Part shown: in pieces, positions 51,130-63,402 of the stretch
How positions within the stretch are numbered: the stretch's first letter is position 1
How the letters are laid out: each line of letters begins with the position of its first letter
Assembly: GCF_024713945.1 (NCBI RefSeq)
Contig: NC_134680.1
Location: 4,302,001-4,366,000 of the forward strand
Source of the DNA: Dermatophagoides farinae
Taxonomy: Eukaryota > Arthropoda > Arachnida > Sarcoptiformes > Pyroglyphidae
Direction: 5' to 3'
DNA: 64,000 bases
Made by a program: the position numbers and the translations under genes
Notes under the pieces: model-generated
Database searches by the model: none
The model's input: the letters and a program-made list of their open reading frames with translations, nothing else
What the model was told of the DNA's origin: nothing

Positions 51130-52612
51130 ATGTTATTATTTGATTGAACAGCAAACTTGTCATCAAATTGGTGTTGATTATAACAAATGATTTTGTCAAA
51201 AAAAATATGAAACTTTGTGTGTGTGAGTGTGTGTGAACAATATTAGATTTTGATTGAGTGTATCTTTTTTTTCTATCAATGATATTTGATTTTTTGATCA
51301 ATTTTGTGTACTGTTTTCATAGTGGAAATGGGAAAAAAAACTTTTTCATAACGGGAACAAGAGTGAGAGGTCAATCACACACACACAGACAAAGACATTT
51401 ACATATATATATTATTGATTGAAAACACACACAGGAAAACGATGAAATGCGATATGTCCAATACGTGGACATTGAATTTTTTTTTTTTTTTTGAATAAAT
51501 TCAAAATCAATCGATCAATCAAATTGGGAAATGAAAAAATATGAATTTTTTTAGTTTTGTTTTGTTTTCGTTGTTGTTGTTGTTGTTATTGTTGTTATTG
51601 TTTCTTTTTTGATCTTTATCAGCCTGTTGTTGTTTTTGTTGTTTCATCTTTATTATTTATAAAAATTGATTCGACAATAAAAAAAACATGTGGTCAATAT
51701 TCTTTGTCGTTTTTTTTGGTAAAGGTCAAAGGATTTTTTTTTCATTGGTTTTCCATGTGTGTTTTATCAATCGAATTATTTTTATAATATTTATTTTTCT
51801 GTTCTGTACACATTGATCGCCATCTATGTTTCTGAATTTAAACTAATATGGATTTTCGAAATTTTTGTTGCATAAAAAAAAACATTTTTTGAGGAAAAAA
51901 ATCAAAAAAAAGATCCATAGAAACGATGATTGATCTATGATAATCATATCACAAATATATGAACAACAATTAATGACTTGTTGAAAAATCCATTTTGATC
52001 CATTATGATGATTGACTTCTTGTTTTGTTTTGTTTTTTTTTCTAACATAACTGATTGTATAAAGTCTGTAATCATATTTTTTTCCCCATTTTCACTATGG
52101 TTAATAATAATGGAGATGAACAAAGTTATTGTGCAAAAAATAAGTGCTTCTACTACACTGACAATGGATATCGATCAATAAAATTAAGGATTGGCATACG
52201 ATTCATTTATTTACCACCATCATCCACCCACACACACACACACACACCAAGATCATTAGCGACATTTTTTTCTGGTTATCTATATAATTTTTTTTCTTGT
52301 TTGTCGATTCTGGATCGCTATATAACCCCATGTAGTGGATTGTTTTTTTGCCTATGCTTATCAATTTTCATCTCATATGTTTTTACTGTTTTGTTGTTGT
52401 TGTTGTTATGATCACTGCAGATGGTGAAAATAAAACAAAACAAAACAAAACAAAAACAAGAACCAAAAAGACAGAAAAAAACGATTAACTTTTATGATTA
52501 AACATTATCATTCATTAAGATAATTATTTCAGCTCAAATTCTTTTTTGTTCGCGTGCAATAGAAATTCTTTTCGTTGAAATACCAAAGCCTTTAAAAAGT
52601 TAAACAAACCAA
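43357..52612. other. Gene-free region, part 3, upstream of tau
   Basis: No supported exon. Simple repeats throughout (AC at 46721-46740 and 47419-47442; GT at 44563-44582 and 48391-48417; CT 51087-51120 running into TG; ATTC tandem 45556-45585). A C/A-rich patch at 46000-46140 would encode Pro/Thr-rich or, on the other strand, Gly-rich sequence. The last few hundred bases should contain the tau promoter and 5'UTR. Confidence 0.55.
51087..51120. repeat. (CT)17 array followed by TG
   Basis: Compound CT/TG microsatellite in the gene-free region. Confidence 0.9.
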
Positions 52613-53405
52613 ATGTCGAAAAAAATGTCAACTCCAGTTAGTCCGGGTATCAGTCATTCCAGTTTAAACAGTAATGATAGTCAATCAACAGATAAAAGTA
52701 TGTTAAAGGTTTTCCATTTCAAATTTAATTTTTTTTTTCATCTTTTATTCCATGTTGAATTGAATCAATTGGAAAATTAGAAATGCCAATCAACAAAGTG
52801 ACCGTCGGTACTGCTAAAGGACCTAATATAAAGAATGTTAAATCCAAAATTGGTTCATTAAATAATGTCCGTCATAAACCGGGTATTTATTTATTCATTT
52901 TCAATGTTTGTTTATATCAAGAATAATTAATGAATTCAATTTAAATTTTTGGCTAAAACAACAAAGCTGGAGGCGATAAAAAGATTGAATCACAAAAATT
53001 AAAATGGGAAACAAAATCCAGAATCGGTTCATTGGATAATGCTACACATAAACCTCGTAAGTTTATCTGTGAATAAATAAATAAATAAACAGAAATTGAA
53101 AATTCAAAATCCATTCCATCAATATAGAAGGCGGAAATGTTCGTGTTGTGACACAAAAATTAGATTGGAAAGTACAATCAAAAGTTGGTTCACTAGACAA
53201 TGTTAAACATGTACCCGGTGGTGGTAATGTACGAATTTTTGATGAAAAATATTCGACCACCACCAATTCAATAAAATCGGGAGAAACAACGCCGGCAACA
53301 ACAGCAACAGCACCACAAATCAATAACAATAATAATCCAATAGATGATCTGTTACGAGAAACAAATGAAAAGCTCACATTGAATAATAACAATAATCATC
53401 ATTGA
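52613..53405 (+). CDS. tau: Short microtubule-associated protein tau homologue
   Basis: Exons 52613-52697, 52781-52882, 52967-53056 and 53128-53405 join in phase to 184 residues. Three tubulin-binding repeats of the MAP2/tau/MAP4 type are seen: [29 protein letters not shown] and [18 protein letters not shown], with inter-repeats ending QKLKW or QKLDW and the tail [13 protein letters not shown]. One repeat boundary falls in each intron. The N-terminus is only about 30 residues (Ser/Thr-rich, SPG), so the long projection domain of vertebrate tau is absent in this model. The C-terminus is Asn/Thr-rich. Upstream exons in the adjoining gene-free region cannot be excluded. Expected role: binding and stabilising microtubules, mainly in neurons. 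Confidence 0.88.
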
Positions 53406-53516
53406 ATTTCGCAATGGAAAAAATGTTTTTTTTATTCAAATTTTTTTTTCGATAAAAAAATATTAACTATTTGGCAATTATCCAAAGATCATCAAACATT
53501 TGAATCACCATTATCG

Positions 53517-56261
53517 TCACTTTTTATCATTCAATGTATCTGAATTGGATTTCTCTGCAGCCGTATCGGAATCTTTTTTCATTTTTTCAATCAATAATCG
53601 TTTACGTTGTTTTAATATGATTGCCAATGTATCCATTTTTGATGGTTTTACCTAATTTTCAATAATGCACAAAGAATAAATGGAAAAAGAATTTTTTTTT
53701 TAGTTAATGATACATCATTATCATTCTTAATTAATGTGCCATATTACCATGTTTTTCAATAATAATAAATTACTCCAAAGACGTTGTATAAGAAAATCAT
53801 TTGCAATGTTCATTGGAATATTTGCCTTATTTGAATATGAAAGAAAAAAAAATTATCGATGGATTTCTTTATCAACAACAAACACATGCATACCCGAAGT
53901 TCATTTTTATTCCAATGGAATAGATTACAACGAATCTCTTTGATTTGAAATAAATTTTCAACAAAATTTATCAATTCTGGTGGAAATTCTTTGAATGTTA
54001 AAAACATTGATAAATCTTCACCGGTGAAATTATTTTCATTTTTACCATTATATCTTGACATGAATTCATCGTGATCTAAATGATAAAACATAAATTATTC
54101 AAAATTCATAAATTGAATCGACGAAATCAATTTACTTTTTGTTTTATCCGTTTGTCCCATAATCATTGGATTTTTGAAACGATCATTCAATTCCTGTTCA
54201 ATTGTATCATAGGTATTGATAGAAAATTGTGATAAACTAATCAATGATGTTGAACATAATGATGATGATGTGGATATTTTATCATCCACAAATGATTCTG
54301 ATTGTTGTTGTTGTTGTTGTTGCTTGTTTATTTCAATTTTTGGCGATTGTATAATGGTAAACGATGGTGGTGTTGATGGTGACGGTGTTAATGGTGGTGG
54401 TGGTGGCGGTGGTGATGGCACAATTTTCATCTTAATTTCCATTGGTTTATTATTTTTGAAGGAATTTTTTTTCTCAATATGTAATCTTTGACGATTTGTC
54501 GGTGATAATGATGATGAATGTCTACGAATAATTTCTGAATAGACATGATAATTTCCATCCTCTCGGTGTGTAGTATTGTTCAATTTATTAGCTGCCGTCA
54601 TCGTCTTCATCATTGGTGATTCAATTTCAACAACAATCGTATTTGGTACATATGCTATTTGACCAAGAGAATTTCTTGCTTTCCACCATTTACGTGAATC
54701 ATCAAGTATTTCTAGGATTTCACCTCTGGTGATATATAATACATAATAGTGCGAATTTTTTTTTTACAATTTCAAAAATGTCTAAAACAAACCTTGTTAC
54801 AGTTAGCTCTTTATTATTATTAGCTGTACGTGGAAATTGTACACGTACAATTTTCGTAGCATTCCGTGATTGTAATTCAGCTAGCCATTCCATTTGTACA
54901 ACATTGATTGTTTGTTGATCATTACTATTACCATTGTTATTAATATTATTATGATCAACCATTGTCAATGATAATGATGGTGATGATGGTAATTGATCAT
55001 CTTGTTCAATCGAACCGATTGGTGATGACAATGGCCGATTACCATGTTGTTGCTGTTGATGATGATGATGATGATAATGAGCAATGATTCGAGGATTATT
55101 ATCACCATTAGTATGTTGATCTTCATAATCACTATCATCATCAAAACTAGTTGGACTACGAGATTTATTTGGAATAGATGACGATCGTGCTGTAATGATT
55201 TCCTCTTGATCCATATCGATTTCAGTAGCCATCAATGTTGGTATTATTATTCCCAATAATTCTGGTTCAGTGATGGCCGGTGTCCAACCATCATTAAATA
55301 TCGGTTGAAATGGGCTTGTCATACGAATATGCTTTATAATTTAAAAAATTTCCAATCAAATAATCATTGTGAATTTTTTCATTATACAGAATAATCTAAC
55401 CTTAACTGATTTTCTCCAATTATCACCAAGTGAACGCCAAAGATCACATTCTATACTTGTACAACAATTTAATAAAAATTCGATAGCATCCGGACTCAAG
55501 TATGGAATTTCAACTAAAGATGGATCCATTGGTGGCTCTATATTGGTGATAATTATAGAATTAGAATTTTCAAAAGAATGTAGAATTCAAATTTAAATTT
55601 TTTTTCTTTGAACACATACCATTTTCATGTGCAGCTTGTATTATAATGGCAAGCTATATTTATTTGAAACATATATTTAATTCAATGTTAATTTATTACA
55701 TCACTATCTCTACTTACAGGTGTGAAAAGGAAATGTACCAATTCCGGTGCATTTGGATCATGTATACAGCCATTTAATTTAGCTAATAAATTAAATGCCA
55801 ATTTAAATTTGGAAAGAATTTCAAAAAATTCCTCATCACATGAACCAGGTGCATATTTGGTTAGAAATCCATCACTAGATCCTTTGGTTATTAGATAATT
55901 GATAAATAACAACAATGAAATTTCAAATAAAGAAACAACAAGATGATGATGACTGACCTCCACGTTTATGATGATTACGTTTTTGTAATTTTCTTTGTTG
56001 TAATCGTGAAATGAATGTTTCGATATCATCAAAACAATGATTCAATATGGATACATAACGTTCATTCGAATAGTTCTATGTGAGTGTTTAGTCAAACAAA
56101 CAAACAAAAATCATATCATTATTATTATTCAACAACAACAACAACAAAAAACACTTCACCAAATGGATTAATTTTACCTCATTTATTTTATTTGTTCGAT
56201 GATGATGATGAGGATGATGATGATGACGATGATGATGACGATGGCTTTGTGGTGATGACAT
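53517..56261 (-). CDS. EPS8: EPS8 (EGFR kinase substrate 8) homologue without PTB domain
   Basis: Actin capping/bundling and Rac-signalling adaptor. Nine exons: 56261-56178, 56075-55958, 55881-55718, 55653-55620, 55537-55401, 55331-54793, 54725-54136, 54075-53894, 53651-53517. Phases close to give 660 residues. Visible in order: a His-rich start (MSSPQSHRHHH), HCFDDIETFISRLQQRK, a spectrin-like region KFKLAFNLLAKLNGCIHDPN and PELVHFLFTP, SLGDNWRKSVK and PFQPIFNDGWTP, a Ser/His-rich linker, an SH3 domain (VRVQFPRTANNNKELTVTRG, EILEILDDSRKWWKARNSLG, YVPNTIVVEIES), a Pro-rich segment, then the SAM-like effector region (GEDLSMFLTFKEFPPELINFVENL, NKNELR) and a basic tail. Human EPS8 (822 residues) begins with a PTB domain of which I find no trace. 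The last intron (53893-53652) could hide a small exon because the effector region looks shortened. Confidence 0.88.
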
Positions 56262-57202
56262 TTCTTGACAATGTTGTTTTCACTAATTCACGTTCATCAA
56301 ATGAACTTGAAAATCTGATCGTGAATCAATATCGTGTACAATTAATGTACCGGATGTTCAAGTGGATATGGATATAAACTATGAATCAAATTGTTTGAAG
56401 CTCCAAACGACAAAAACAGAAATAAATTTAAAAAAAAAAAAAATTTTTTTGATTAAAATCAATTAATCTACATCGATGAGAGGATAGTTATCATGTGATC
56501 ATACTAAGAAACAAAAAAAGAGAAATATGTCTCCAAAAAAAAGTGATCTACTTGAAACCAATGAAATTAAACTATCGACATATAATATAACCAATATATA
56601 AGTGTGTAGGCGACACTCTTATCACTTAAGGATCAATTTTTTTTCTGGGATTATTTGGATCTAACTAACTAAATAACTCAATGTTTTACTCATTTCTCTC
56701 TCTCTCTCTCTACCACCGCATTTTCACTCTTCAAATAACAACGGCAAGAACAAAAAAATTTAATTATATTAAAATGTACAACATACCACAGACATAGCTT
56801 GTGGTGATGGAAAAATATTTTTGAAAATATTTCCATTTCTCTCTATCCGGTTATAATAATAACAAACGGGTAAAAAAAACGTTGACATTTATGTTTAAAT
56901 GATTACATCTCGATCACATCATGTTTAATTTTCATTCATTTTGATTAAAATTAAATGAATTTTTTTTGGCAAATTTTTTTTTATTGATTCGAATATCTTT
57001 TCATTTGGGCAATTTATTATAGTATATTGGGCAATCAAATTTTGGAACATTTTGGCCATTTTTTTTCTTCATTCAAAAAAAAAAAAAAAAATGTTTGATG
57101 TTTTTTGTTGTTGTTGTTGTTGTGTGTATGTGAACAAAAGTTGGCAAATAATAATGATAATCAAATATTTTATGAATAAAATATGAATGAATGACTGAAT
57201 GA
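56262..57202. other. Intergenic between EPS8 and the M13 peptidase
   Basis: About 940 bp between two minus-strand genes. It should hold the EPS8 promoter/5'UTR and the peptidase 3'UTR. I searched both strands for the missing PTB domain of EPS8 and saw no coding-like frame. Contents are T/A-rich runs, a (CT)n stretch at 56695-56711 and a GTT run at 57107-57121. Confidence 0.5.
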
Positions 57203-60200
57203 TCACCAAATATTACATTTTTCTTTAGGATTCATTGACGATCCAATTGGACAATTGAATGCTTGAGAAAATTGTGGTGAATTTGATAATGTTCCAATGA
57301 CACGATATTGTGATGGTGTATGTGGATCATTACGAATCTGAATCTTTAATGCTTCAGGTGTATTGATTGAACACCATACTTGTGCGAAACCAATGAAAAA
57401 TAATTGATTCTGTGTGAAATTCAATCCAGGCAATTGGAAACCATTTTCACCATTTTGTTGTGACCATTTTGTGAAGGCCTAATTAATTTTTTTTAAAAAA
57501 ATAGAAATTAGTTATAAATTAGCATTTGGAGAAAATTGTTGTCAATATTATCAATAATGGATTCTCACATGGAAAGCAGAAGTAAGACCACCATTATCGG
57601 CTACATTTTCGCCAAGTGTTTGTTTTCCATTTACATGATCATTTGCAATCATATATTTTGAATATTGTTCTTGAAAACATTTCATTCGTTCTTTGAATTT
57701 TAATATCGTACCATGTTGCCACCATTCATGTAGATTTCCTTTTTTATCATATTCTCTACCCTCTTTTCACAAGAACAAAGAACAAAGAAAAAAATATTTT
57801 CAATATTTAAGCAAAATTAAACTAAAAATCATTAGTCCTTACGATCATCGAATGCATGTGTCAATTCATGACCCATCACAACACCCATAGCACCAAAATT
57901 GAGCGATTTTGGTCGATTAACATCATAAAATGGTGGCTATAATGAGAAATAACAAAAAAATTATTTGATTAAAATTTTCATCAATTACGATTACCTGTAG
58001 AATGCCGGCTGGAAAAGCTTGATGAATAAATGAATGGACAGACAAAAAAAATAATCAAAAACAATTCAATTTTAAATTAAATTTGATTTTTACCGATTTG
58101 ATTTTTAGTTGGAGCATAATATGCATTAACAACGGGCGGTGCCATATCCCATTCGCTTTTATTTGTCTGATTTCGAAGCCAAAAAAAAGGAAAAAATAAT
58201 GAAAATTGAATTCTCCACTACTAATAATCGATCTACTTACCGGTTTATCAATCTTTTTAATATATTCATTTAGCAGAAAAATATTTGCATTAATGCTATT
58301 CTTAAAATACTGATCATCTTTAACTATCAACTAAGGTTTTTGTTTTTGAAGAAAAAAAAACATTAGATTTGAAATTGAAAATAAAAATTTTCTATTCATT
58401 CATTCATTCAAACTTACATCTTTGTAGCGTTTATTTAATTTTTTTTCATTAAGTATAAAATCTGGAAAACCAATCATATCGGTAATGGCATCTGCTTTTT
58501 CCATTGCCAATTCTAATGTTTGTCGATCCATCCATGTTAAATTTTCCAGATGTTCTTTGAATGCATCTTTGATCTGTTGTATCATGATTTTACTTTCATT
58601 TTTTGATTCACCACGAAATGCTGAGTGTACAAATATTGAACCGACAGCGAAACCAAGTACCGAACTTGTATCACCAATACAATAACGCCATTGACTTGAG
58701 CTACCTTCGGAACCGATTAAAACCTGTGTAAATGTTTTGGCTGCATCACGAAATGGTTTCGATAGATATGTAACCATTGGTTGTACTACTGACCAAACTA
58801 CCGTATTGACTAGGATTCTGCGATTTATTTTATTTTATTTTTTTTTTTTTTGATTTGAAATTAGTAATTTGATTAGCTTTTTTTCACAACACTCACGTTT
58901 TATTATCATTATCACTTAAATGTTGTTCGATTAGTTCGGATAGATTACCAAAAAATTCGGGTGAATATACAACGATAGGTTCTTTTTCCGTAATTTCACG
59001 TTTAATAGGTGCAAATGCTTCCTTGAAATAGGCTATCCAATCGATGAATGGAGCCAATTTATTCAGATCACTCAATTGCATTTTATGATAGGTTTTTTGA
59101 TCATCACGTAAATCTTCCGGTGGTATCAATATTTTCGATACTTGTCTTTCGAATTCCATTACACGTTTCATCTGTTCATGTGTCGTTGTTTCATCGCCAC
59201 CCAACAGAACACCCACTTTAGTCATAAAATCTAAATATGCTATAATTACTTCATCATTATCTGTTTTATTCAGATAATAATCTCTTGGCATAATAAAGCT
59301 GCCTTGCTGTAGATTCAATACATTTTTGGTGGAATCTTTTTCATCCGCACTAACTGACCATTCGAATAGGCCACCACGATTATAACGATTATGCATTAAT
59401 GTTAATTTACTTTGTAAACTCCATGCTTCAACATCGAATCCACCGCTAATATTCCAGCCGCCAATCTGTATTTTTTTCAAATAAAAATCAAATGGAAATT
59501 TATATTGCAAAAAAACAACAAAACATACCAAATCAATAAATTCTTGCATCGGTTTAGCCTTTAATGTTTCAATCACTTTAGTACGATCCATACATGAATC
59601 ATAATATATTTTGGCTTTTCGTTCAGCATCACTAAATTTACGTTTTTTATCTTCTGAAAAATGGATAATTATCATGATTAATTGAAATAGAACGGAACAA
59701 AAAAAAAACTTACCAAGAACATTTTTCAATATAAGTTGATTATCTTGTGTTAATTTTCCAAACGTTCCCCATGATGCATGACCATCTGGTAATGGATTCT
59801 TTTTGATCCAACCACCACATGCATAATGATAGAAATCATCACAAGGATTTACATTCTCATCCAATGAATCAATAATTGAACTGGCGATCGAAATGCATTT
59901 CGGTTTAAGGCATAATAAAGCTAATGAAGAATTCAAATAAAAAAAAAATATATGTTTAAAAATAATATTAACAAAATTAAAGAAAAAAACTTACAATTTT
60001 CATTAGTCAAATGTACTTGAAGAATAGGATTCGGTTGTAATAATAATATTAATGCCAAAACAAATATAATTAATGCCAATAATATGATTGCAAAAAATGA
60101 GATCCTTTCAAATTGTGTCATACGTAGCCAAAAATTTCGTTTATTACCAAAAACATTTGATGTCGTTATGAATGATATTGAATAATTTTCATTTAAATTA

Positions 60201-60553
60201 CTACTACTCGTATTATTATTATTATTATTATTATTGTTGTTGTTGTTATTGTTGGCGGTGGCTAATGATGGAACATTCATATCATTCGATGATGGTGATG
60301 ATAATAAATTCTGAGATCGTAAATTGGTGATATTTGCGAATGGATCATTCAATGCAACAGATGATGATGTTGATTCTTCATGTTGTATTAATTGTAAATT
60401 ATTTGAAAAATGTGGATTACCAATACTAGTTACATTACGTGGAAACATTATATTTATTGAATCATTATTATTATTCATAATTGATTCACCACCATCGTCT
60501 AATAATTCTTCACGATGATATCCGGTAACCGGTTTTAATTGTAATGTTGCCAT
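57203..60553 (-). CDS. Endothelin-converting-enzyme-like M13 metallopeptidase
   Basis: Type II membrane zinc peptidase that trims extracellular peptides. Eleven exons: 60553-59995, 59920-59714, 59653-59529, 59465-58897, 58817-58418, 58330-58241, 58166-58094, 58017-57995, 57936-57843, 57762-57569, 57478-57203. Every phase closes, giving 869 residues (ECE1 about 770). Cytoplasmic tail of about 150 residues with a 14-Asn run (about 101-114); membrane anchor about 151-172. Ectodomain signatures: [40 protein letters not shown], substrate-binding [28 protein letters not shown] with zinc ligands His705 and His709 and catalytic Glu706, GENVADNGG with the third ligand Glu765, and FIGFAQVWC. It ends CNIW, the CxxW C-terminus typical of the family. 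Conserved cysteines favour ECE-like over neprilysin, but I cannot separate paralogues. Exon 8 is a 23-bp microexon. Confidence 0.93.
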
Positions 60554-61872
60554 GTTGTTCGCCAATTTGATTTTAATTTTTGATTTTGATGATAATGAAT
60601 GAGAAATTTAAATTAAAGCTTTATTATTATTAAACAAAAAAAAACAACAGTAATCAATCAATTAATTGATTGATCATTGATGAAAATAGAATGACGATTA
60701 GAATCAAATTGAATGCAATTGATAAAGTGATCCATTTTTTCTTCTTTTGGTTTGTTCGTTCGTTCGTTCGTTTGTTCTTTTTTAGTCAATTTTATTTTGG
60801 TATTCGATGTCGATGATGATAAATATATGGCCAAAAGTGAGAGAGAGAATATTTGGAATGTTTCGTATATTTTATAAATAATGACTAGCTTCGAGTAATC
60901 AAAAAAATTGAGAATTGAGAATTCAAAAAAAATGGTCGAGTATTTTGTAGAAAAAATTATTCGGTCATTTTCATCATCGTTGTTGTTGTTGTTGTCATCG
61001 TTGTCAATACAAAAACAAAACAAATCAACAAATATGCATTTGATCGATTGAATGATGATGAAAATTAAAAACAAAAACAAAACGCCCCAGAAAAAAATCT
61101 AAAAATTAAAAAAAAACAAACAAACAAACAAAAAAACGTAGTGCCCAGATATTCTTCGAAAAAAAACATTCGAAAAATGGCATGTATCATTATGTGATAG
61201 TCAACATTTTTTTTTTGGCTGCTACCGCTGCTGCCTGGACAAAAAAAAAGAAGATAAAGCTCCACATTTTGTTCAATAGTGGTTTTTCTCAATTTTTGGA
61301 TGTATATGTGTGGATGTGGAATGGAATTCAGCGATTATAAATGTATATGCGCGTCGAATTTATCGCAACACACCAACAAACGGTTGATGATGGTGGTGGT
61401 GGTGGTGGTGGTTTATGAATTACGATTGATTATATATAATATACGCGTGTGTGTATGTGTGCATGATGCCTCATTTTTGCTATATAAACTTTTCAAATGG
61501 AAAAAAAAATTTATATATAGATCTTCGGTTCACATATCTATAACGGGTTGGTTTCACAAATCACAATAATTTTGAAATTATGAAAAGAATTGCGCTAAAA
61601 AAATACGAATGAAATTGATCAATGTTTTTCGTTTATTGATAAATATATGTAGGTGTGCGTATGTGTTGTTTGATGAAAAAAAATTCGTGATTTAAAGACG
61701 ACTAGCAGTAGTGTGTAGTAATGTATCGATTAGATTTTTTTAAAAAAAATACATCATGACATTTTTATGGCCGGAAATAACATTGAAACAAGAGCTTTCT
61801 ATTTATTGGATTGTCTTTTTTTTAGAGAAAATTTTTTTTTGTTCTTATCAGATTATTCAGATTATTTGGATA
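60554..61872. other. Intergenic between M13 peptidase and PLOD
   Basis: Promoter/5'UTR of the minus-strand peptidase at the left end and the PLOD 3'UTR at the right. No exon found. Contains a GAAC/GTTC tandem (60750-60775), GTT and TGG runs (60977-60993, 61388-61411), and a minus-strand AATAAA at 61807-61802. Confidence 0.5.
61802..61807 (-). terminator. Probable poly(A) signal of PLOD
   Basis: AATAAA on the minus strand about 66 bp past the PLOD stop at 61873. Confidence 0.5.
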
Positions 61873-63026
61873 TTATGGATCAACAAATGATACCATAATA
61901 TAACGAACACCTTTAGTTACTGTCAAGCCTTCATGATAATGTGTCAATCGTCCAGGATGTAATAATGACCAACCAAGACGAAGATTAGTAACTGAACAAT
62001 TTTGTCGTACAAATCGACAACCACCACCCTAAATTGAATGAGAAAAATAAAATTAAATTGAAGCAAACTACCAATCAAACAAACACACACACACACACAC
62101 ACATACCTCATAATCGATTCTTGGTCTATTCAATGCAATATTCACCGTATAGGTGGATGAATCATGATGTGGCCGTAGAAAAGCTTGTTCATTTGGATGA
62201 TAACGAACAACAAAATTCATTATTGCTTTTGGTGGCTGGTTGGATAAAAACGAGACGATAATGATTAATCAGAACAAGAAATCATCATATAAACAATACA
62301 TACATCATGATAATAACCAATAAATATTTTTTCCTGTACTGGACGGATATATTCACGTAGGAAATAAAGCCAATGTTGTTCTAGACCAACTTGATTCATA
62401 TGAATATCAACGGTAGGTACATTTTCATAGCCACCAGCTAATCGTGGATCCTGATTTTTTCCCGCTGACCATTGTCCATGATTTTCCATGATTTCTATTT
62501 TCATTAGAAGAATGAATCAAGAATCAAGAATTATTGCCAGAAAAAAACAAATATCAAAATTCGCAATATGAAAAACAAACCAATTAAATGACGACAAAAT
62601 GTTGGCGTTACAATTGGAAACCAATAAACATCTGGACATGGTTGTTCAATAATTGTTTCATCAAGTAGATTTGTAGAATAATTTTCATGTATATAACGTT
62701 TACGCCATTCATATTCATTCGTATAAATTTCATAAAATTCTGGATGTTTCAACGATACATCCATTGTGTCCATCTGAGCAAGATGACCATAATCCTTAAG
62801 ATTTGTGACATACATAAATATACCATTATCACGTAATACTTGACAGAAATACATATCGGCATCGAATGATTTTTCATCATCATTATCATCATTTTTATGC
62901 TGTTGATGATTTCGATATGATAATGGTCGATGATTATTATTTTCATTGGCCGAAAGATTTTCCAAATTTAGTAATGAAGATTTGATTAGATAAGCGGTCG
63001 ATATGAATGGTACGTTCCAGATTCCT
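61873..63026 (-). CDS. PLOD: Procollagen-lysine 5-dioxygenase, C-terminal part (5' end not in view)
   Basis: Fe(II)/2-oxoglutarate lysyl hydroxylase of the ER that hydroxylates collagen lysines. Four exons seen: 63026-62581, 62494-62304, 62235-62107, 62028-61873, in phase, about 306 residues. Motifs: [62 protein letters not shown] then [28 protein letters not shown] with the iron-binding His and Asp, [13 protein letters not shown] with the second iron His, and [11 protein letters not shown] at the end, with the 2-oxoglutarate Arg. The first exon starts after acceptor CACGGTAG in split phase, so at least 400 residues (the glycosyltransferase-like N-terminal domains) must be encoded upstream. 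No such exon is visible up to 64000, and the opposite strand holds the OIG-4-like gene from 63403. Confidence 0.9.
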
Positions 63027-63402
63027 CTACCGTGAACAGGAAAAGAAAAATAAATGAAGAAAAAAAAAATTGAAAAATTATTGTTCTGCGCATACAATGG
63101 ATTGTGAATGAATGGAATGAAACAATAATAAAAACGAAGAATTGAATCGTCGGTTTGTTTGTATTGAATAGAATCGAATAATAATAATAGAATAATTTGA
63201 TCAGGGGTTATATAGCTTTGAAAATGTCAAAAAATTATCAGATAAAATAAATAACCTTAAAACACACACAATCCAAACAAGCAACAACAAAAACAACAAA
63301 AAACAACCGAAACAAACATGACCACAAACACACACAGGGAATTATTATTTCAGCCATTTTATCATTCAACAATAATTGATTTTTTCAATAGCAATAATAA
63401 TA

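Noticed and set aside
52055-52411. 118-residue plus-strand frame upstream of tau
   Set aside because: Contains a translated AC array and poly-Leu; no recognisable motif, more likely tau upstream DNA.
63027-63097. Extension of the first PLOD exon upstream (open frame with Phe-rich stretch)
   Set aside because: Lacks an ATG and looks like a pyrimidine tract before the acceptor CACGGTAG.
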